Shown one piece after another: positions 16,352 to 25,296 of a stretch of DNA of 64,000 nt. Below the pieces are notes generated by a model. It ran no database searches and was not told the origin of the DNA. It saw nothing but the letters and a program-made list of their open reading frames with translations. Position 1 is the stretch's first letter. The number at the start of each line of letters is the position of its first letter. The stretch is taken from contig NZ_CP049107.1 in assembly GCF_011044255.1 (NCBI RefSeq), forward strand, positions 1,426,001 to 1,490,000, written 5' to 3'. Origin of the DNA: Rhizorhabdus phycosphaerae (lineage in GTDB: Bacteria > Pseudomonadota > Alphaproteobacteria > Sphingomonadales > Sphingomonadaceae). The position numbers and the translations under genes were made by a program.

Positions 16352-17269
16352 ATGGGCATCGATCTGGCCCGCTATCAGACCTTTACGATCAGCATCACCC
16401 CGTTCACGGCGGACGGTGCCATCGATGAACCTGCCTTTCGCCGCCATTTGCGCAAGCTCAGCGATGCCGGCGTCGGGGTCTATGTCGGCGGCGGCGGCAG
16501 CGGCGAGGGCTATACCCTGTCCGACGATGAGACCGAACGGCTCCTGGGTATTGCGAGCGACGAACTCAAGGGACGGTCGCCGATCCGCGCGATGGGCGTC
16601 GAGCCGCGCACCGCGCGGCAGATGATCGCCTTTCTCGACAAGGCCAAGCGCGCCGGCGTCGACGCCGCCCAGGTCTATTCGCTCGACGTCGGCCACGGCC
16701 ATGTGCCGACCCCCGCCGAGCTAGACCGTTATTTCGACGAGGTGCTGTCGAACAGCGACATCCCTTCGGTGCTCTCGACCCATCAGTCGGTCGGCTATGT
16801 AATCCCCGCTCCGGTGATCATCGCCCTGTTCGAGCGCCATAAGCAGCTCATCGGCCTCAACATCAGCCACCAGGACCCAAATTATCTGCGCACGCTGGCC
16901 GATGCGCTGGGCGACCGGATCGACATCTGCGTCGGTGGCCCCCACAACGCCCCCCTCGCCTTCGCCTTCGGCGCGCATGGCTTCCTGACCTCGGAAGGCA
17001 ATCTCGCGCCGCGCCTGTGCGCCAGCGTGATCGCGGCCGCGCGCAGCGGAGACAATGTCGCCTTCCTCGACCGCTGGGGCAAGCTGATGCGGCTGTTCCT
17101 CGCGCTCTACGGCAATGGCGGCATTCGCGTCACCAAGGCGGTGCTCGAGCATTTCGGCATGGCCGGAGGATATCCGCGTCCGCCGCGCCTGCCTTCGGAG
17201 CCCGAAGCGCTGCAACGCGCCCTAGCCGTGGTCGAGGAGATTGGCCTGGCGGAAATCGAGGGCTGGTAA
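16352..17269 (+). CDS. DapA/NanA-fold protein lacking the Schiff-base lysine
   Basis: A 305-residue protein of the dihydrodipicolinate synthase/N-acetylneuraminate lyase superfamily: ISITPFTADGAID at the start, the phosphate/carboxylate loop GGSGEG at 48-53, and the barrel to the end. Aligned with E. coli DapA, the catalytic lysine (IGIKEA) is Asn170 (LIGLNISHQ) and the catalytic tyrosine (LYNVP) is Ser142 (LSTHQ). Schiff-base aldolase chemistry therefore looks impossible; a changed reaction or a binding role is likely. Good ribosome site AGGAGGAGAGG before ATG 16352. It is divergent from the GntR gene, which probably controls it. Confidence 0.88.
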   Translation: MGIDLARYQTFTISITPFTADGAIDEPAFRRHLRKLSDAGVGVYVGGGGSGEGYTLSDDETERLLGIASDELKGRSPIRAMGVEPRTARQMIAFLDKAKRAGVDAAQVYSLDVGHGHVPTPAELDRYFDEVLSNSDIPSVLSTHQSVGYVIPAPVIIALFERHKQLIGLNISHQDPNYLRTLADALGDRIDICVGGPHNAPLAFAFGAHGFLTSEGNLAPRLCASVIAAARSGDNVAFLDRWGKLMRLFLALYGNGGIRVTKAVLEHFGMAGGYPRPPRLPSEPEALQRALAVVEEIGLAEIEGW

Positions 17270-17274
17270 GAAAA

Positions 17275-17302
17275 AGGGCCCCTCGCCGAAGCGGGGGGCC
17301 CT
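17275..17302. terminator. shared intrinsic terminator
   Basis: AGGGCCCC (17275-17282) pairs with GGGGCCCT (17295-17302). On the minus strand the hairpin is followed by CTTTTTCTT, a good terminator for the COQ4-like gene (stop 17327). On the plus strand the T run is weak. It lies between convergent gene ends. Confidence 0.75.
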
Positions 17303-17326
17303 CATTGTTGAACCGGAAGCCGTCGA

Positions 17327-18196
17327 TTATTCGGCAGCAACCGCCTCGCGCTCGGGCGGGTCGGGATCGTAGCTGGTCGTGAACTCGTTGAAGAAGTCCG
17401 ACTCCCGCGACGTGTCGATCGTCCGCGCCCCGCGCACCCCGAACTTGCGGCGCGCCTCCTCCAGCGGAAGATCGAGCCAGTCCTCGTAGCGCGGCAGAAA
17501 CAGCGGGTCCGACCGTTCGCCGACCTTCAGCGCATAATGGGCCAGATCCCACATCTTCGGGAAGAGCGCAGGATAATGGAGCGGCCCGCGCATGAACATC
17601 GGAATGGTCAGCAACGTGTTCTGCACATTGAGCAGCCCCGCCAGCTCGGCGTTGAAATAGCGGAAGAGATTTCCGTATTTCAGGAAGGCGGGCATGATCT
17701 CACCGAGGCCATCGAACCCACCGCCGCTCAATATGTGCATGAAGTCGTGAATCTGGACGCCGCGCAGGAAGAAATATTCGAAGCTCGAGCGCGGCTCGAA
17801 GCTCGGAATGATGTCGACCTCCATCTGGGCGCCGACGAGCTGTTTGTACCAGATGCCGCCGATCGACCCTTCCGGGCAGGACTTCATGTCGTCGCGGCGG
17901 AGCCGTGACAGCCAGCGCTCGTCGAGCCATTTGTCGAACTCTGGCCAGTCCTTGCGCGCCTCGTTGAACAGCTCTTCGATACGCTCATGGTCCTGCACCT
18001 CGCGCACCGCCTCGATCAGCATCGGTATGCCGAAAGTGGGCGGATAATCGCGCCCGTTCTTGCGCAGGCTCTGGGTCACCACCCATTCGCGGATGCGATA
18101 GTCGCTAAGATATTTGGACGAACTGATCAGCGCGCTGCTGGTCGTTTCGACCTTCTGGCGACCGCGCTGCAGATAGGGAAGATCGTCTTCCGTCAT
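17327..18196 (-). CDS. COQ4-like protein, copy A
   Basis: A 289-residue protein of the COQ4 family. COQ4 proteins act on ubiquinone head-group precursors and carry a zinc motif HDxxH(x11)E; here it is complete: His150, Asp151, His154 and Glu166 in HDFMHILSGGGFDGLGE. The length is greater than that of simple COQ4. ATG 18196 is preceded by GAGGAGGAAGAGG. It is the second gene after the amidohydrolase at 18220-19956, 23 bases downstream. The same gene order recurs at 47567-50205. A role in housekeeping ubiquinone synthesis is doubtful because of the catabolic context and the paralogue; the substrate is unknown. Confidence 0.82.
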   Translation of the reverse strand: MTEDDLPYLQRGRQKVETTSSALISSSKYLSDYRIREWVVTQSLRKNGRDYPPTFGIPMLIEAVREVQDHERIEELFNEARKDWPEFDKWLDERWLSRLRRDDMKSCPEGSIGGIWYKQLVGAQMEVDIIPSFEPRSSFEYFFLRGVQIHDFMHILSGGGFDGLGEIMPAFLKYGNLFRYFNAELAGLLNVQNTLLTIPMFMRGPLHYPALFPKMWDLAHYALKVGERSDPLFLPRYEDWLDLPLEEARRKFGVRGARTIDTSRESDFFNEFTTSYDPDPPEREAVAAE

Positions 18197-18219
18197 CCTC
18201 TTCCTCCTCGTTGCGGCGC

Positions 18220-19956
18220 TCAGGCCGCGGCTTCCTCGACCTTGCGAAGCTGCGGGCCCACCATTTCGCCCGGCAGCGCGCCGGTAAAGGCGCCATTTTC
18301 GAACGTCGGCACGCCGTTCACCAATGTCAGGCGCATCGGCGCCGCGTCGCGGGTGAAGCGCCAGGTCATGCCGCCCTTGCCGTCGGGCACGTCGAAGACG
18401 CGCTTGAGCGGGCGGGCCTCGATCTCGTCGAGCTTGAACACCGTGATGTCGGCGCGATAGCCGGGCTTCAGCACGCCGCGATCGGCGAAGTTGAAATGGC
18501 CCGCCTGCTTGCCCGTCTGAACGTGGATGGCCTCTTCCAGCGTCAGTTCCTGCTGGCGCATGAACTGGGTCAGCAGCAGGATATTCTCGCCGCCGCCGCA
18601 TAGCATCTGGCCGTGCGCGCCAGCGTCCGAGATGTTCGCGACGGTCTTGTCGTCCTTGAGCATCTGGAGCGTCTGCTCATGAGCCATCGGGTGCGGCATG
18701 CGATTGACGATCGAGTTGAGCCCGTTGGCGATGACCCAATCGGCAAGAGCATCCGACGGATGCACGCCGCGCTGTTCGGCGAGATCCTTGAGGCTCAGGC
18801 CCAGCGGGCCTGCGCCGGTCTCGGAATCGAGCAGCAGCATCATGTGCGGATTGGCGACGAGCGACTGTTTGAACGCCTTGTTGTCCCAGCTATCGCGCGC
18901 ACGGGCGCGGAAGTCGGGGTCGTTGAGCAGCGCCAGCTTCGCCTCGACCGTCTCGGCCTGAACGACTTCGTGCCAGACATATTCGTTCGCCTGCGCGAAG
19001 GACGATGTGCTGAAGAAGTTGAGCGCCGTCGTCGGCGGCACGTGCGCGAAGCTCGGCCAGAAATCGAGACCCTCTTCCTTCTGCTTCGCCGAGATTTCCC
19101 ACATGCGATCGCGGATCGAGTCCTGGAAACGCAGCAGGCCGCCGGCGCCCGCCATCTGCACGCGGACGCCACGGCCACGGCAGAGATTGCCGAGACGCTC
19201 CATCTGCTCGGGCGCCTTCAGGCGGAAGAAGGTGTCGAGGATGACCTGAAGCTGGGTTCCCGGGCGGCTGGCGAGGACGCCGATCAGGGCCGACCATTCG
19301 GCATCGTCGGCGACGAGGCTCGGCACCGCACGGTCCTGGCTGTCATGGTCCATCAGGTTGGACGACATGCCCAGCGCACCGGCGTCGATCGCGTCTTCCA
19401 GCAGCACGCACATCCTGCGGATTTCTTCCGGGGTCGCCGCGCGGGTCCATGCATCCATGCCCATGGCCGCAAGGCGGATCGCGATATGGCCGGCATAGCC
19501 CGCGATGTTCGCAGCCGTCGGGCAGTTCCTGGCGATCGATGCGCGATATTCGGACCATGTCCGCCAGTCCCAGGGCAGCAGGTCGAAAAAGGGCTGCTCG
19601 GGCACCTCCTCGAAGAAGGTGAAGATCTTCACCATTTCGCGCTGCACTTCGCGCTCCTCATGCACGGGAGCCGCGGTGAAGCCGCAGTTGCCGATGACCA
19701 CCGTCGTCACGCCATAGCCCGGCAGTGGGTCGAGGCTGGGCTGCCACCACATCACGGCATCCATGTGCGTATGCGGCTCGATAAAGCCGGGCGACACGAT
19801 GCACTCGCTCGCGTCGACGACCTTCTCGTCCGCCGCAGGCGTCAGATTCTGGCCGATTTCGCTGATGGTCTTGCCGCTGACGCGCACGTCCGCCTTGAAC
19901 GCCGGTGCGCCGGTCCCGTCGACGACGGTGCCGCCCCGGATAAGAATGTTGGTCAT
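18220..19956 (-). CDS. D-aminoacylase-type amidohydrolase, copy A
   Basis: A 578-residue amidohydrolase (Amidohydro_3, N-acyl-D-amino-acid deacylase-like). It has LIRGGTVVDGTG at the N-terminal beta domain, metal ligands His62 and His64 in EPHTHMD, Cys91 in GNCGF (the bridging cysteine position of D-aminoacylases), GYAGH, GALGMSSNL, and a C-terminal SDAGAH carrying the catalytic aspartate. The family cleaves amide or cyclic amide bonds with one or two zinc ions, but the sequence between motifs differs from true D-aminoacylases, so the substrate is open. AGGAGGTTAGGAG precedes ATG 19956. It forms an operon with the COQ4-like gene, and by eye it closely resembles 47567-49312. Confidence 0.85.
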   Translation of the reverse strand: MTNILIRGGTVVDGTGAPAFKADVRVSGKTISEIGQNLTPAADEKVVDASECIVSPGFIEPHTHMDAVMWWQPSLDPLPGYGVTTVVIGNCGFTAAPVHEEREVQREMVKIFTFFEEVPEQPFFDLLPWDWRTWSEYRASIARNCPTAANIAGYAGHIAIRLAAMGMDAWTRAATPEEIRRMCVLLEDAIDAGALGMSSNLMDHDSQDRAVPSLVADDAEWSALIGVLASRPGTQLQVILDTFFRLKAPEQMERLGNLCRGRGVRVQMAGAGGLLRFQDSIRDRMWEISAKQKEEGLDFWPSFAHVPPTTALNFFSTSSFAQANEYVWHEVVQAETVEAKLALLNDPDFRARARDSWDNKAFKQSLVANPHMMLLLDSETGAGPLGLSLKDLAEQRGVHPSDALADWVIANGLNSIVNRMPHPMAHEQTLQMLKDDKTVANISDAGAHGQMLCGGGENILLLTQFMRQQELTLEEAIHVQTGKQAGHFNFADRGVLKPGYRADITVFKLDEIEARPLKRVFDVPDGKGGMTWRFTRDAAPMRLTLVNGVPTFENGAFTGALPGEMVGPQLRKVEEAAA

Positions 19957-19992
19957 GGCTCTCCTAACCTCCTGATAGCACCGAATAGTTCA

Positions 19993-20008
19993 TAAACTGT
20001 ATAAGATT
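19993..20008. promoter_or_regulatory. degenerate match to the shared palindrome
   Basis: This 16-base site matches TATCTTATATAAGATA at 11 positions, with an intact right half TATAAGAT (20000-20007). It lies about 40 bases upstream of the amidohydrolase start at 19956. It could be a weaker operator; a chance match in an AT-rich promoter cannot be excluded. Confidence 0.3.
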
Positions 20009-20044
20009 GCAAGCTTAACAGGGTTGCCGATCCGGCAGCCCGCG

Positions 20045-21193
20045 TCAGGCGTGGGACGGGTCACCCAGGGCACGGTGCTCCACGATCTCGATCCCGTAGC
20101 CGTCGAGCCCGACGAAGCTGGCATCGCTGTTGCTGAGCAAAATGATCCGATGAATGCCGAGGTCGGTCAGCACCTGCGCTCCGATCCCATATTCGCGCAG
20201 CGCCATGGTCCGGCCACTGCTCTCCTCGCGCCGCTCGCGGCGGGCGCGGATGATGCAGGCAACGAGGTCCGGGGCGGGAGAATTGAGGATGACGACGACA
20301 CCGCTCCCCTCAGTCGCGATCGCCTCCATCGCCTCGCGCAACACGCCCGAACGATCGCCGTCCTCGGCGAACAGGTCGGACAGAGGAAAATGGACGTGCA
20401 TGCGGACGAGCACGGGCGCGTCCGGATCGATCTTGCCTTTCACCAGCGCAACCACTTCGGCGCCGCCCACCTTGTTGCGATAGCTTTGTATCCGCCATTC
20501 GCCGCCCCACGCGCTGACGAAGCGCATCTCCTCGCGCAGTTCGACGAGGTGGTCGTGGCGGCGGCGATAGGCGATCAGGTCACGGATCGTCCCGATCTTC
20601 AGCCCATGCTCGCGCGCGAAGGGGATCAGGTCCGGCAGCCGCGCCATCGAGCCGTCGGGGTTCAATATCTCGCAGATAACGCCGGAGGGATTAAGCCCCG
20701 CGAGGCGGGCCACGTCGACCGCCGCCTCGGTATGCCCGGCGCGGACAAGCACCCCGCCCTCCCGCGCCACCAGCGGGAAGACATGGCCAGGCGTGACGAT
20801 CTCGTCGCGCGACCGCGACGCATCGATCGCGACCGAGATGGTCCGCGCCCGGTCATAGGCGCTGATCCCCGTCGTCACGCCATCGCGGGCCTCGATCGAC
20901 ACGGTGAAGGCGGTCTCGTGGCGCGTGCCGTTCTGGCGCGACATAGGCTCCAGGCCCAGATCGTCCGCCCGCTGGCGAGTGAGGGCGAGGCAGATCAGAC
21001 CGCGGCCATGCTTCGCCATGAAGTTGATCGCATCGGGCGACGCCATCTGCGCGGGAATGATGAGGTCGCCTTCATTTTCGCGGTCCTCGTCGTCGACGAG
21101 GATGAACATCCGCCCGTTGCGCGCGGCATCGATGATCTCTTCGGGCGAAGACACAAAGGCGTGCGGCAGCGGGTGCGGGGACGAAGACGCCAT
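20045..21193 (-). CDS. ribB: RibB-type 3,4-dihydroxy-2-butanone-4-phosphate synthase with degenerate GTP cyclohydrolase II half
   Basis: A 382-residue RibBA-like protein. The N-terminal half is a complete RibB: the acidic metal/substrate loop DDEDRENEGDLI (34-45), GRGLICLAL, and RAGHTEAAVDVARLAGL. It converts ribulose 5-phosphate to the four-carbon riboflavin precursor. In the C-terminal half the zinc-binding Cys-x10-Cys-x-Cys of GTP cyclohydrolase II is missing (the region reads VLVRMHVHFPLSDLF...), so that half should be inactive. No FMN riboswitch is visible upstream. AGGAG lies 13 bases before ATG 21193. Its place beside a flavin monooxygenase gene suggests extra FMN supply for the cluster. 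Confidence 0.85.
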   Translation of the reverse strand: MASSSPHPLPHAFVSSPEEIIDAARNGRMFILVDDEDRENEGDLIIPAQMASPDAINFMAKHGRGLICLALTRQRADDLGLEPMSRQNGTRHETAFTVSIEARDGVTTGISAYDRARTISVAIDASRSRDEIVTPGHVFPLVAREGGVLVRAGHTEAAVDVARLAGLNPSGVICEILNPDGSMARLPDLIPFAREHGLKIGTIRDLIAYRRRHDHLVELREEMRFVSAWGGEWRIQSYRNKVGGAEVVALVKGKIDPDAPVLVRMHVHFPLSDLFAEDGDRSGVLREAMEAIATEGSGVVVILNSPAPDLVACIIRARRERREESSGRTMALREYGIGAQVLTDLGIHRIILLSNSDASFVGLDGYGIEIVEHRALGDPSHA

Positions 21194-21516
21194 CGGAACG
21201 GTCCACTCCTGTGCGCGGCATCTTCTTGCGGGCCGACATGGCGCTCGCAGATGATTGTCCGGGAAGCCGGCACTCTTGCCGACGATTGCCTCGGTCTATC
21301 GGCGGGGCATGCCCACAGCCATTGCCGTTGGGCTATCGGCCTGTTCGCCGTGCAGCATCGGGAAAAAGCGCTGTGCGATGCCCTGTCGGCAGTCGTGGGC
21401 CGGGGAACGATGCCGGCCCGCTATGGGTACCGCCGCCAAACGGCATTTGAATCGAACGCTCCACGGCCCGAGTTTCGGACTCATTCGAGAACAAAGTGAA
21501 GCCGAGAGAGAGAGCG
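21194..21516. other. divergent intergenic region, no gene recognised
   Basis: This 323-base gap lies between the leftward ribB-type gene and the rightward LLM oxidoreductase. The short frames in it have no homology that I recognise and poor ribosome sites. I looked for the conserved blocks of an FMN (RFN) riboswitch on the ribB strand and did not find them. Confidence 0.5.
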
Positions 21517-22647
21517 ATGCGTTTTTCCCTGATATTCGAGGCCCAGATTGCCGACGCCTCGCCGCGTGGCGAACGGCAGGTGTTCGACGAACTGGTCGAG
21601 CAGGCGGTCCTGGCCGAACAGCTCGGCTTCGACGTCGTCTGGAGCGTGGAGCATACCTCGCTCACCCATTATGCGCATATGAGCGCGCCGGAGACCTTCC
21701 TGGCTTACATCGCCGGGCGCACGTCGCGCATCGGGATCGGCCATGGTGTCGTCTGCCTGATGCCGGCGATGAACCACCCGATCAAGGTAGCCGAACGGGT
21801 GGCGACTCTCGATCTTTTGTCCAAGGGCCGCGTCCATTTCGGCGTGGGCAAGGGCGGCAGCCAGCAGGAGGCCGGGGCTTATGGCTACGACCTGCGCGAA
21901 CTGCAGCCGCTGATCGACGAGGCGATGTACCTGATCCCGAAGATGTTCGTGCAGGACGAGATCGAGCATAACGGCCCGCACATCACTATTCCGGCCCGCC
22001 CGATCCATCCCAAGCCCTATCAGGATCCGCATCCGCCGATGTACCTCGCCTGCACCAATCCCGACACGCTGGTGCGCGCCGGGCAGCGGGGCCTGGGCGC
22101 GCTGGTGCTCGGTTTCGGCGGTCCCGAAGAGGTCGCCAAGAAGAACAAGCTCTATCGTGATGCATGGGACAGCCGCGATCCTTCGGACCAGGTCGGATAC
22201 CGTCCGATCAAGCATCTCGCGGCGCTATGCCCGACGATCGTGCTCGACGACGCCGCGCAGGCGCGCAAGATCGGCATTCGCGGCCAGCGCTATTTCTACG
22301 AGTCGCTGAACTACTGGTATGGCGGCGGCCCGCGTCCCGAGCCGGAAACCTGGGGTGACGAGCTGGTCGAGGAAGGCACCGACACCATCATCACCACCAA
22401 GCTCGCGTCCGAGACGATTTCGATGGACCTGCGTCCCGACGAAAACGGCCGACGCCCCAGCTCGGGCATACTCAGCGCGCGCAACGCCTATGGCTCGGTC
22501 GAGGACTGCATCGACTATGTCGAACAGCTCGCCGCCGCCGGCGCCGACGAGATATTGTTCATGACCAACATGGGCACCGTGCCGCAATGGGCGCAGCTCG
22601 AAACGCTGCGCAAGATCGGCACGCATGTGATACCGCACTTCAGGTGA
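21517..22647 (+). CDS. LLM-class (luciferase-like) flavin-dependent oxidoreductase
   Basis: A 376-residue TIM-barrel flavin oxidoreductase of the bacterial luciferase superfamily: FSLIFEAQIAD at strand 1, FDVVWSVEHTSLTHYAHMSAPETFLAYIAGRTSRIGIGHGV, and LDLLSKGRVHFGVGKGGSQQE, the usual flavin-phosphate region. Members use FMNH2 (or F420) and oxygen for hydroxylation, Baeyer-Villiger or C-S/C-N cleavage chemistry. I take ATG 21517 with GAGAGAGAG just before it; an upstream GTG adds seven residues. The stop overlaps the next SDR start (GTGA). No dedicated flavin reductase is adjacent; the nitroreductase could supply reduced flavin, but that is inference. Confidence 0.88.
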   Translation: MRFSLIFEAQIADASPRGERQVFDELVEQAVLAEQLGFDVVWSVEHTSLTHYAHMSAPETFLAYIAGRTSRIGIGHGVVCLMPAMNHPIKVAERVATLDLLSKGRVHFGVGKGGSQQEAGAYGYDLRELQPLIDEAMYLIPKMFVQDEIEHNGPHITIPARPIHPKPYQDPHPPMYLACTNPDTLVRAGQRGLGALVLGFGGPEEVAKKNKLYRDAWDSRDPSDQVGYRPIKHLAALCPTIVLDDAAQARKIGIRGQRYFYESLNYWYGGGPRPEPETWGDELVEEGTDTIITTKLASETISMDLRPDENGRRPSSGILSARNAYGSVEDCIDYVEQLAAAGADEILFMTNMGTVPQWAQLETLRKIGTHVIPHFR

Positions 22648-23408
22648 GACAAGCGATCGATCCTGCCGGACGGACCGCGGTCGTGACCGGGGTCGCGTCC
22701 GGCATCGGTCGCGCCCTTGCACTGAAGGCCGCAAGCCTGGGCATGGTAGTCGCCGGCTGCGACCGTGACGCCGCCGGCCTCGCCTCGCTCCGTGTCACGC
22801 TTGATGCGACGAATACGCAGCACGAGCTCCGTATCGCCGACGTCGCCAGCCCCGACGATATGGCCAGTCTCGCGGCGGCGACGGCGGCCATGCCCCCGAT
22901 TGCCTTGCTCTTCGCCAATGCGGGCCTGCTCCGCAAGGGGGCGGTCTTGGATCTGCCCCTCGACGACTGGCAGGCGCTGATCTCGGTCAATCTCTTCGGC
23001 GTGGTGAACACGCTTCAGGCCTTCGTACCCGCGATGATTGCCCATGGCCTGCCCTCGCAGGTCGTCGTGACCGGATCGACCGCATCGATGGTCACGGCCC
23101 CGGGGCTGGGCGCCTATTGCGCGACCAAACATGCGCTGTGGCCGATGGTCGAGGCCCTGCGCGAAGAACTCGAAGGCACGCAGGTCGGAGCGTCGCTGCT
23201 GATGCCCGGCGCCGTCGCGACCGGGATATTCGCCTCGACCGATCCGGGGCGGGCACGGCCTGCGGACTCGATCGAGCCCGAAGACCTCGCCGAGATCGCC
23301 TTTGCAGGCGCGCTGGCCGACGCCCCGAAAATCCTCACCCACCCGGCCTACGCCGCTCGCGCACGCGCGCGGTTCGAGGCTGTGCTGGACGAGATCTCTC
23401 CGCGCTGA
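22644..23408 (+). CDS. short-chain dehydrogenase/reductase
   Basis: A 254-residue SDR. TGVASGIG (15-22) binds the cofactor and FANAGLL is the NAG motif; the catalytic pair is YCATK, preceded by VVTGSTAS carrying the serine. It starts at GTG 22644, overlapping the stop of the LLM gene, so the two are one translational unit. The substrate may be the LLM reaction product or precursor. The acidic residue after strand 2 (GCDRD) favours NAD. It is convergent with the Rieske gene. Confidence 0.88.
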   Translation: MRQAIDPAGRTAVVTGVASGIGRALALKAASLGMVVAGCDRDAAGLASLRVTLDATNTQHELRIADVASPDDMASLAAATAAMPPIALLFANAGLLRKGAVLDLPLDDWQALISVNLFGVVNTLQAFVPAMIAHGLPSQVVVTGSTASMVTAPGLGAYCATKHALWPMVEALREELEGTQVGASLLMPGAVATGIFASTDPGRARPADSIEPEDLAEIAFAGALADAPKILTHPAYAARARARFEAVLDEISPR

Positions 23409-23471
23409 ACGACAACAGGGCCGCCGAGGTGATACCCGGCAGCCCTTCGACGCCTGCGGAAGATGCTCGCG

Positions 23472-24473
23472 TCACACCGCCGGGTGGAACTGCTTGTACC
23501 AGTCGCGATATTTCAGGATCGGGCCATCCGCCGAGGACAGCATAGGCTGCTCGACATAGGCCTTGTACGGCCAGATCTTCCCGTCGCTATACTGTTCCTT
23601 CAGGCCATGTTCGGCCGCCATCCTGGTGAACGCCACGATCTGTTCGGGCGCCAGCGCACAGTCATCGTCCTTCAGGAAGAACTGGTGGACGTAATAGTGG
23701 CTGAGATTTTCGTCCACCGGGGTCACCGAGACATAATAGACGGTGACGATCCCCGGCGCATGTGGCGTGCGGCTTTCGACGCGCGAGAGGCCGCCGCCGA
23801 TCACTTCGGACTCAACCGTCGAACCGACCGACTTGTCGGCCGGGCCTTCATAGCCGGCGGGGAGGATGCGGACGGGGCTGTAGAAACGGAAGCCTTCGGT
23901 CTTGATCTCGCCGTCGGAGATCGCCTTGCCTGTGCCATGAACACCCGGAAAATGGGCGAAGTCCACGCCATTCTCGAACACGTCCTGCGGATGCGCTGAG
24001 CCGAAGTCGTCGTGAAGGCGGTGGAAGCCCGCGCCCGCGATCTTCCGGCTCTCGTCATATTGCGGCAGGTCGTACATGGGCGCCCGGCCGTCCAGATCGT
24101 GCCAGATGAAGATCATGCCGCCGCGTTCGGCGGTCGGCCATTTGCGCACCTGCGCCCGCGGCGGAACGGCTTTGGCGTGGGGCACATGGACGCACTTGCC
24201 CGACGTATCGTAGCGCCACTGGTGGAAAGGGCAGACGATCGTCTCGCCTTCGACCCAGCTGTCATAACCCAGATGCGCGCCGAGATGCGGGCAATGCGCG
24301 TCGGTGACCACGGTCTCGCCGCTCTCGGTGCGGAACAGGACGAGGTCCTTGCCGAAATAGCGGAGCGGCCGGACGTCCTTGGGCGACAGATCGTCGGTGA
24401 AGCCGACAGCGAACCATCCGGTCGGATAGGGGTGAAACGGGTAGCGTGTACCGAAGCGACTGGGTGCATTCAT
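23472..24473 (-). CDS. Rieske non-heme iron oxygenase, KshA/DAF-36-like
   Basis: A 333-residue oxygenase component. The Rieske cluster ligands are Cys61, His63, Cys81 and His84 (CPHLG ... CPFHQW). The mononuclear iron site appears as Asn168, Asp171, His174 and His179 in ENGVDFAHFPGVH. The stretch after the cluster, with VPHAK and FIWHDLDGRAP, resembles 3-ketosteroid 9-alpha-hydroxylase KshA and the cholesterol 7-desaturases DAF-36/Neverland more than phthalate-type enzymes. It needs a ferredoxin reductase not found here. GAGGAGGG precedes ATG 24473. It is last in the leftward block with two SDRs, suggesting oxidation of a polycyclic or steroid-like substrate. Confidence 0.88.
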   Translation of the reverse strand: MNAPSRFGTRYPFHPYPTGWFAVGFTDDLSPKDVRPLRYFGKDLVLFRTESGETVVTDAHCPHLGAHLGYDSWVEGETIVCPFHQWRYDTSGKCVHVPHAKAVPPRAQVRKWPTAERGGMIFIWHDLDGRAPMYDLPQYDESRKIAGAGFHRLHDDFGSAHPQDVFENGVDFAHFPGVHGTGKAISDGEIKTEGFRFYSPVRILPAGYEGPADKSVGSTVESEVIGGGLSRVESRTPHAPGIVTVYYVSVTPVDENLSHYYVHQFFLKDDDCALAPEQIVAFTRMAAEHGLKEQYSDGKIWPYKAYVEQPMLSSADGPILKYRDWYKQFHPAV

Positions 24474-24494
24474 GACAACATCCCTCCTCTTTTA

Positions 24495-25277
24495 TCAGAT
24501 GATCGACGCGCCCCCGTCGACCACCACGACCTGTCCCGTGATGTGCGCGCCTGCATTGGAGGCGAGCAGAAGGGTCGCCCCCTTGAGATCGTCATCGCAG
24601 CCCAGCTGACCGCGCGGCGTGTCTCCCCGCAGCTCTTCTCCATGCTTGTCGAGGACGTAGCCCGTCAGCTTCGACGGGAAATAGCCGGGTGCGATCGCAT
24701 TGACGCAGATGCCCTGCGCGCCCCATTCGGCGGCGAGCGCCCGGGTGAAGTTGATCAGCCCACCCTTGCTCGCATTATAGGCGATGGTGCCGATCATGCG
24801 CGGATGGTGCCCCAGCAGCCCCTCGACCGATGCTATGTTGATGATGCGGCCCCAGCCACCGGGCAGCATGAAGGCTTTGCCAACCGCCTGGGCCAGCAGG
24901 AACGGCCCGGTCAGGTTGACCGCCAGCAGCTTGTTCCAGCCGTCGAGCGGCATCTCTTCGGTTTTCGAGCCCCAGGACGTGCCGGCATTGTTGACGAGGA
25001 TGTCGACCGAGAGCCCGGCGCCCTTGATCGCCTCGACCACGCGGGCCGGTTCGTCGTGCTTGCCCATATCGGCGGCGATCGCGATCGCTTCGATGCCAAG
25101 ACCGGCGAGATGCGCTACGGCCGCGTCAAGTTCGTCCTGCTTGCGCGCGGTCAGGATCACCTTCGCGCCGAACTCGCCCAGCGCCTCCGCCATGGTGAGC
25201 CCGAGCCCGCGCGAACCGCCGGTTACGAGGGCGGTGCGGCCGGTCAGGTCGAAAAGTGTCTTCAGCGGGGTCGACAT
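24495..25277 (-). CDS. short-chain dehydrogenase/reductase
   Basis: A 260-residue SDR with TGGSRGLG (19-26), NNAG, a serine in INIASVEG, YNASK as the catalytic Tyr/Lys pair, and the end VVVDGGASII typical of FabG-like enzymes. Arg after strand 2 (LTARKQDEL) favours NADP. The ATG at 25277 is preferred to a TTG two codons earlier. It is 19 bases downstream of the next SDR in the same leftward operon. The substrate is unknown. Confidence 0.88.
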   Translation of the reverse strand: MSTPLKTLFDLTGRTALVTGGSRGLGLTMAEALGEFGAKVILTARKQDELDAAVAHLAGLGIEAIAIAADMGKHDEPARVVEAIKGAGLSVDILVNNAGTSWGSKTEEMPLDGWNKLLAVNLTGPFLLAQAVGKAFMLPGGWGRIINIASVEGLLGHHPRMIGTIAYNASKGGLINFTRALAAEWGAQGICVNAIAPGYFPSKLTGYVLDKHGEELRGDTPRGQLGCDDDLKGATLLLASNAGAHITGQVVVVDGGASII

Positions 25278-25296
25278 CGGCAAAAAGTCTCCAGGG

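Noticed and set aside
21194..21495. Possible FMN riboswitch before the ribB-type gene
   Set aside because: The conserved RFN blocks are not found on the minus strand.
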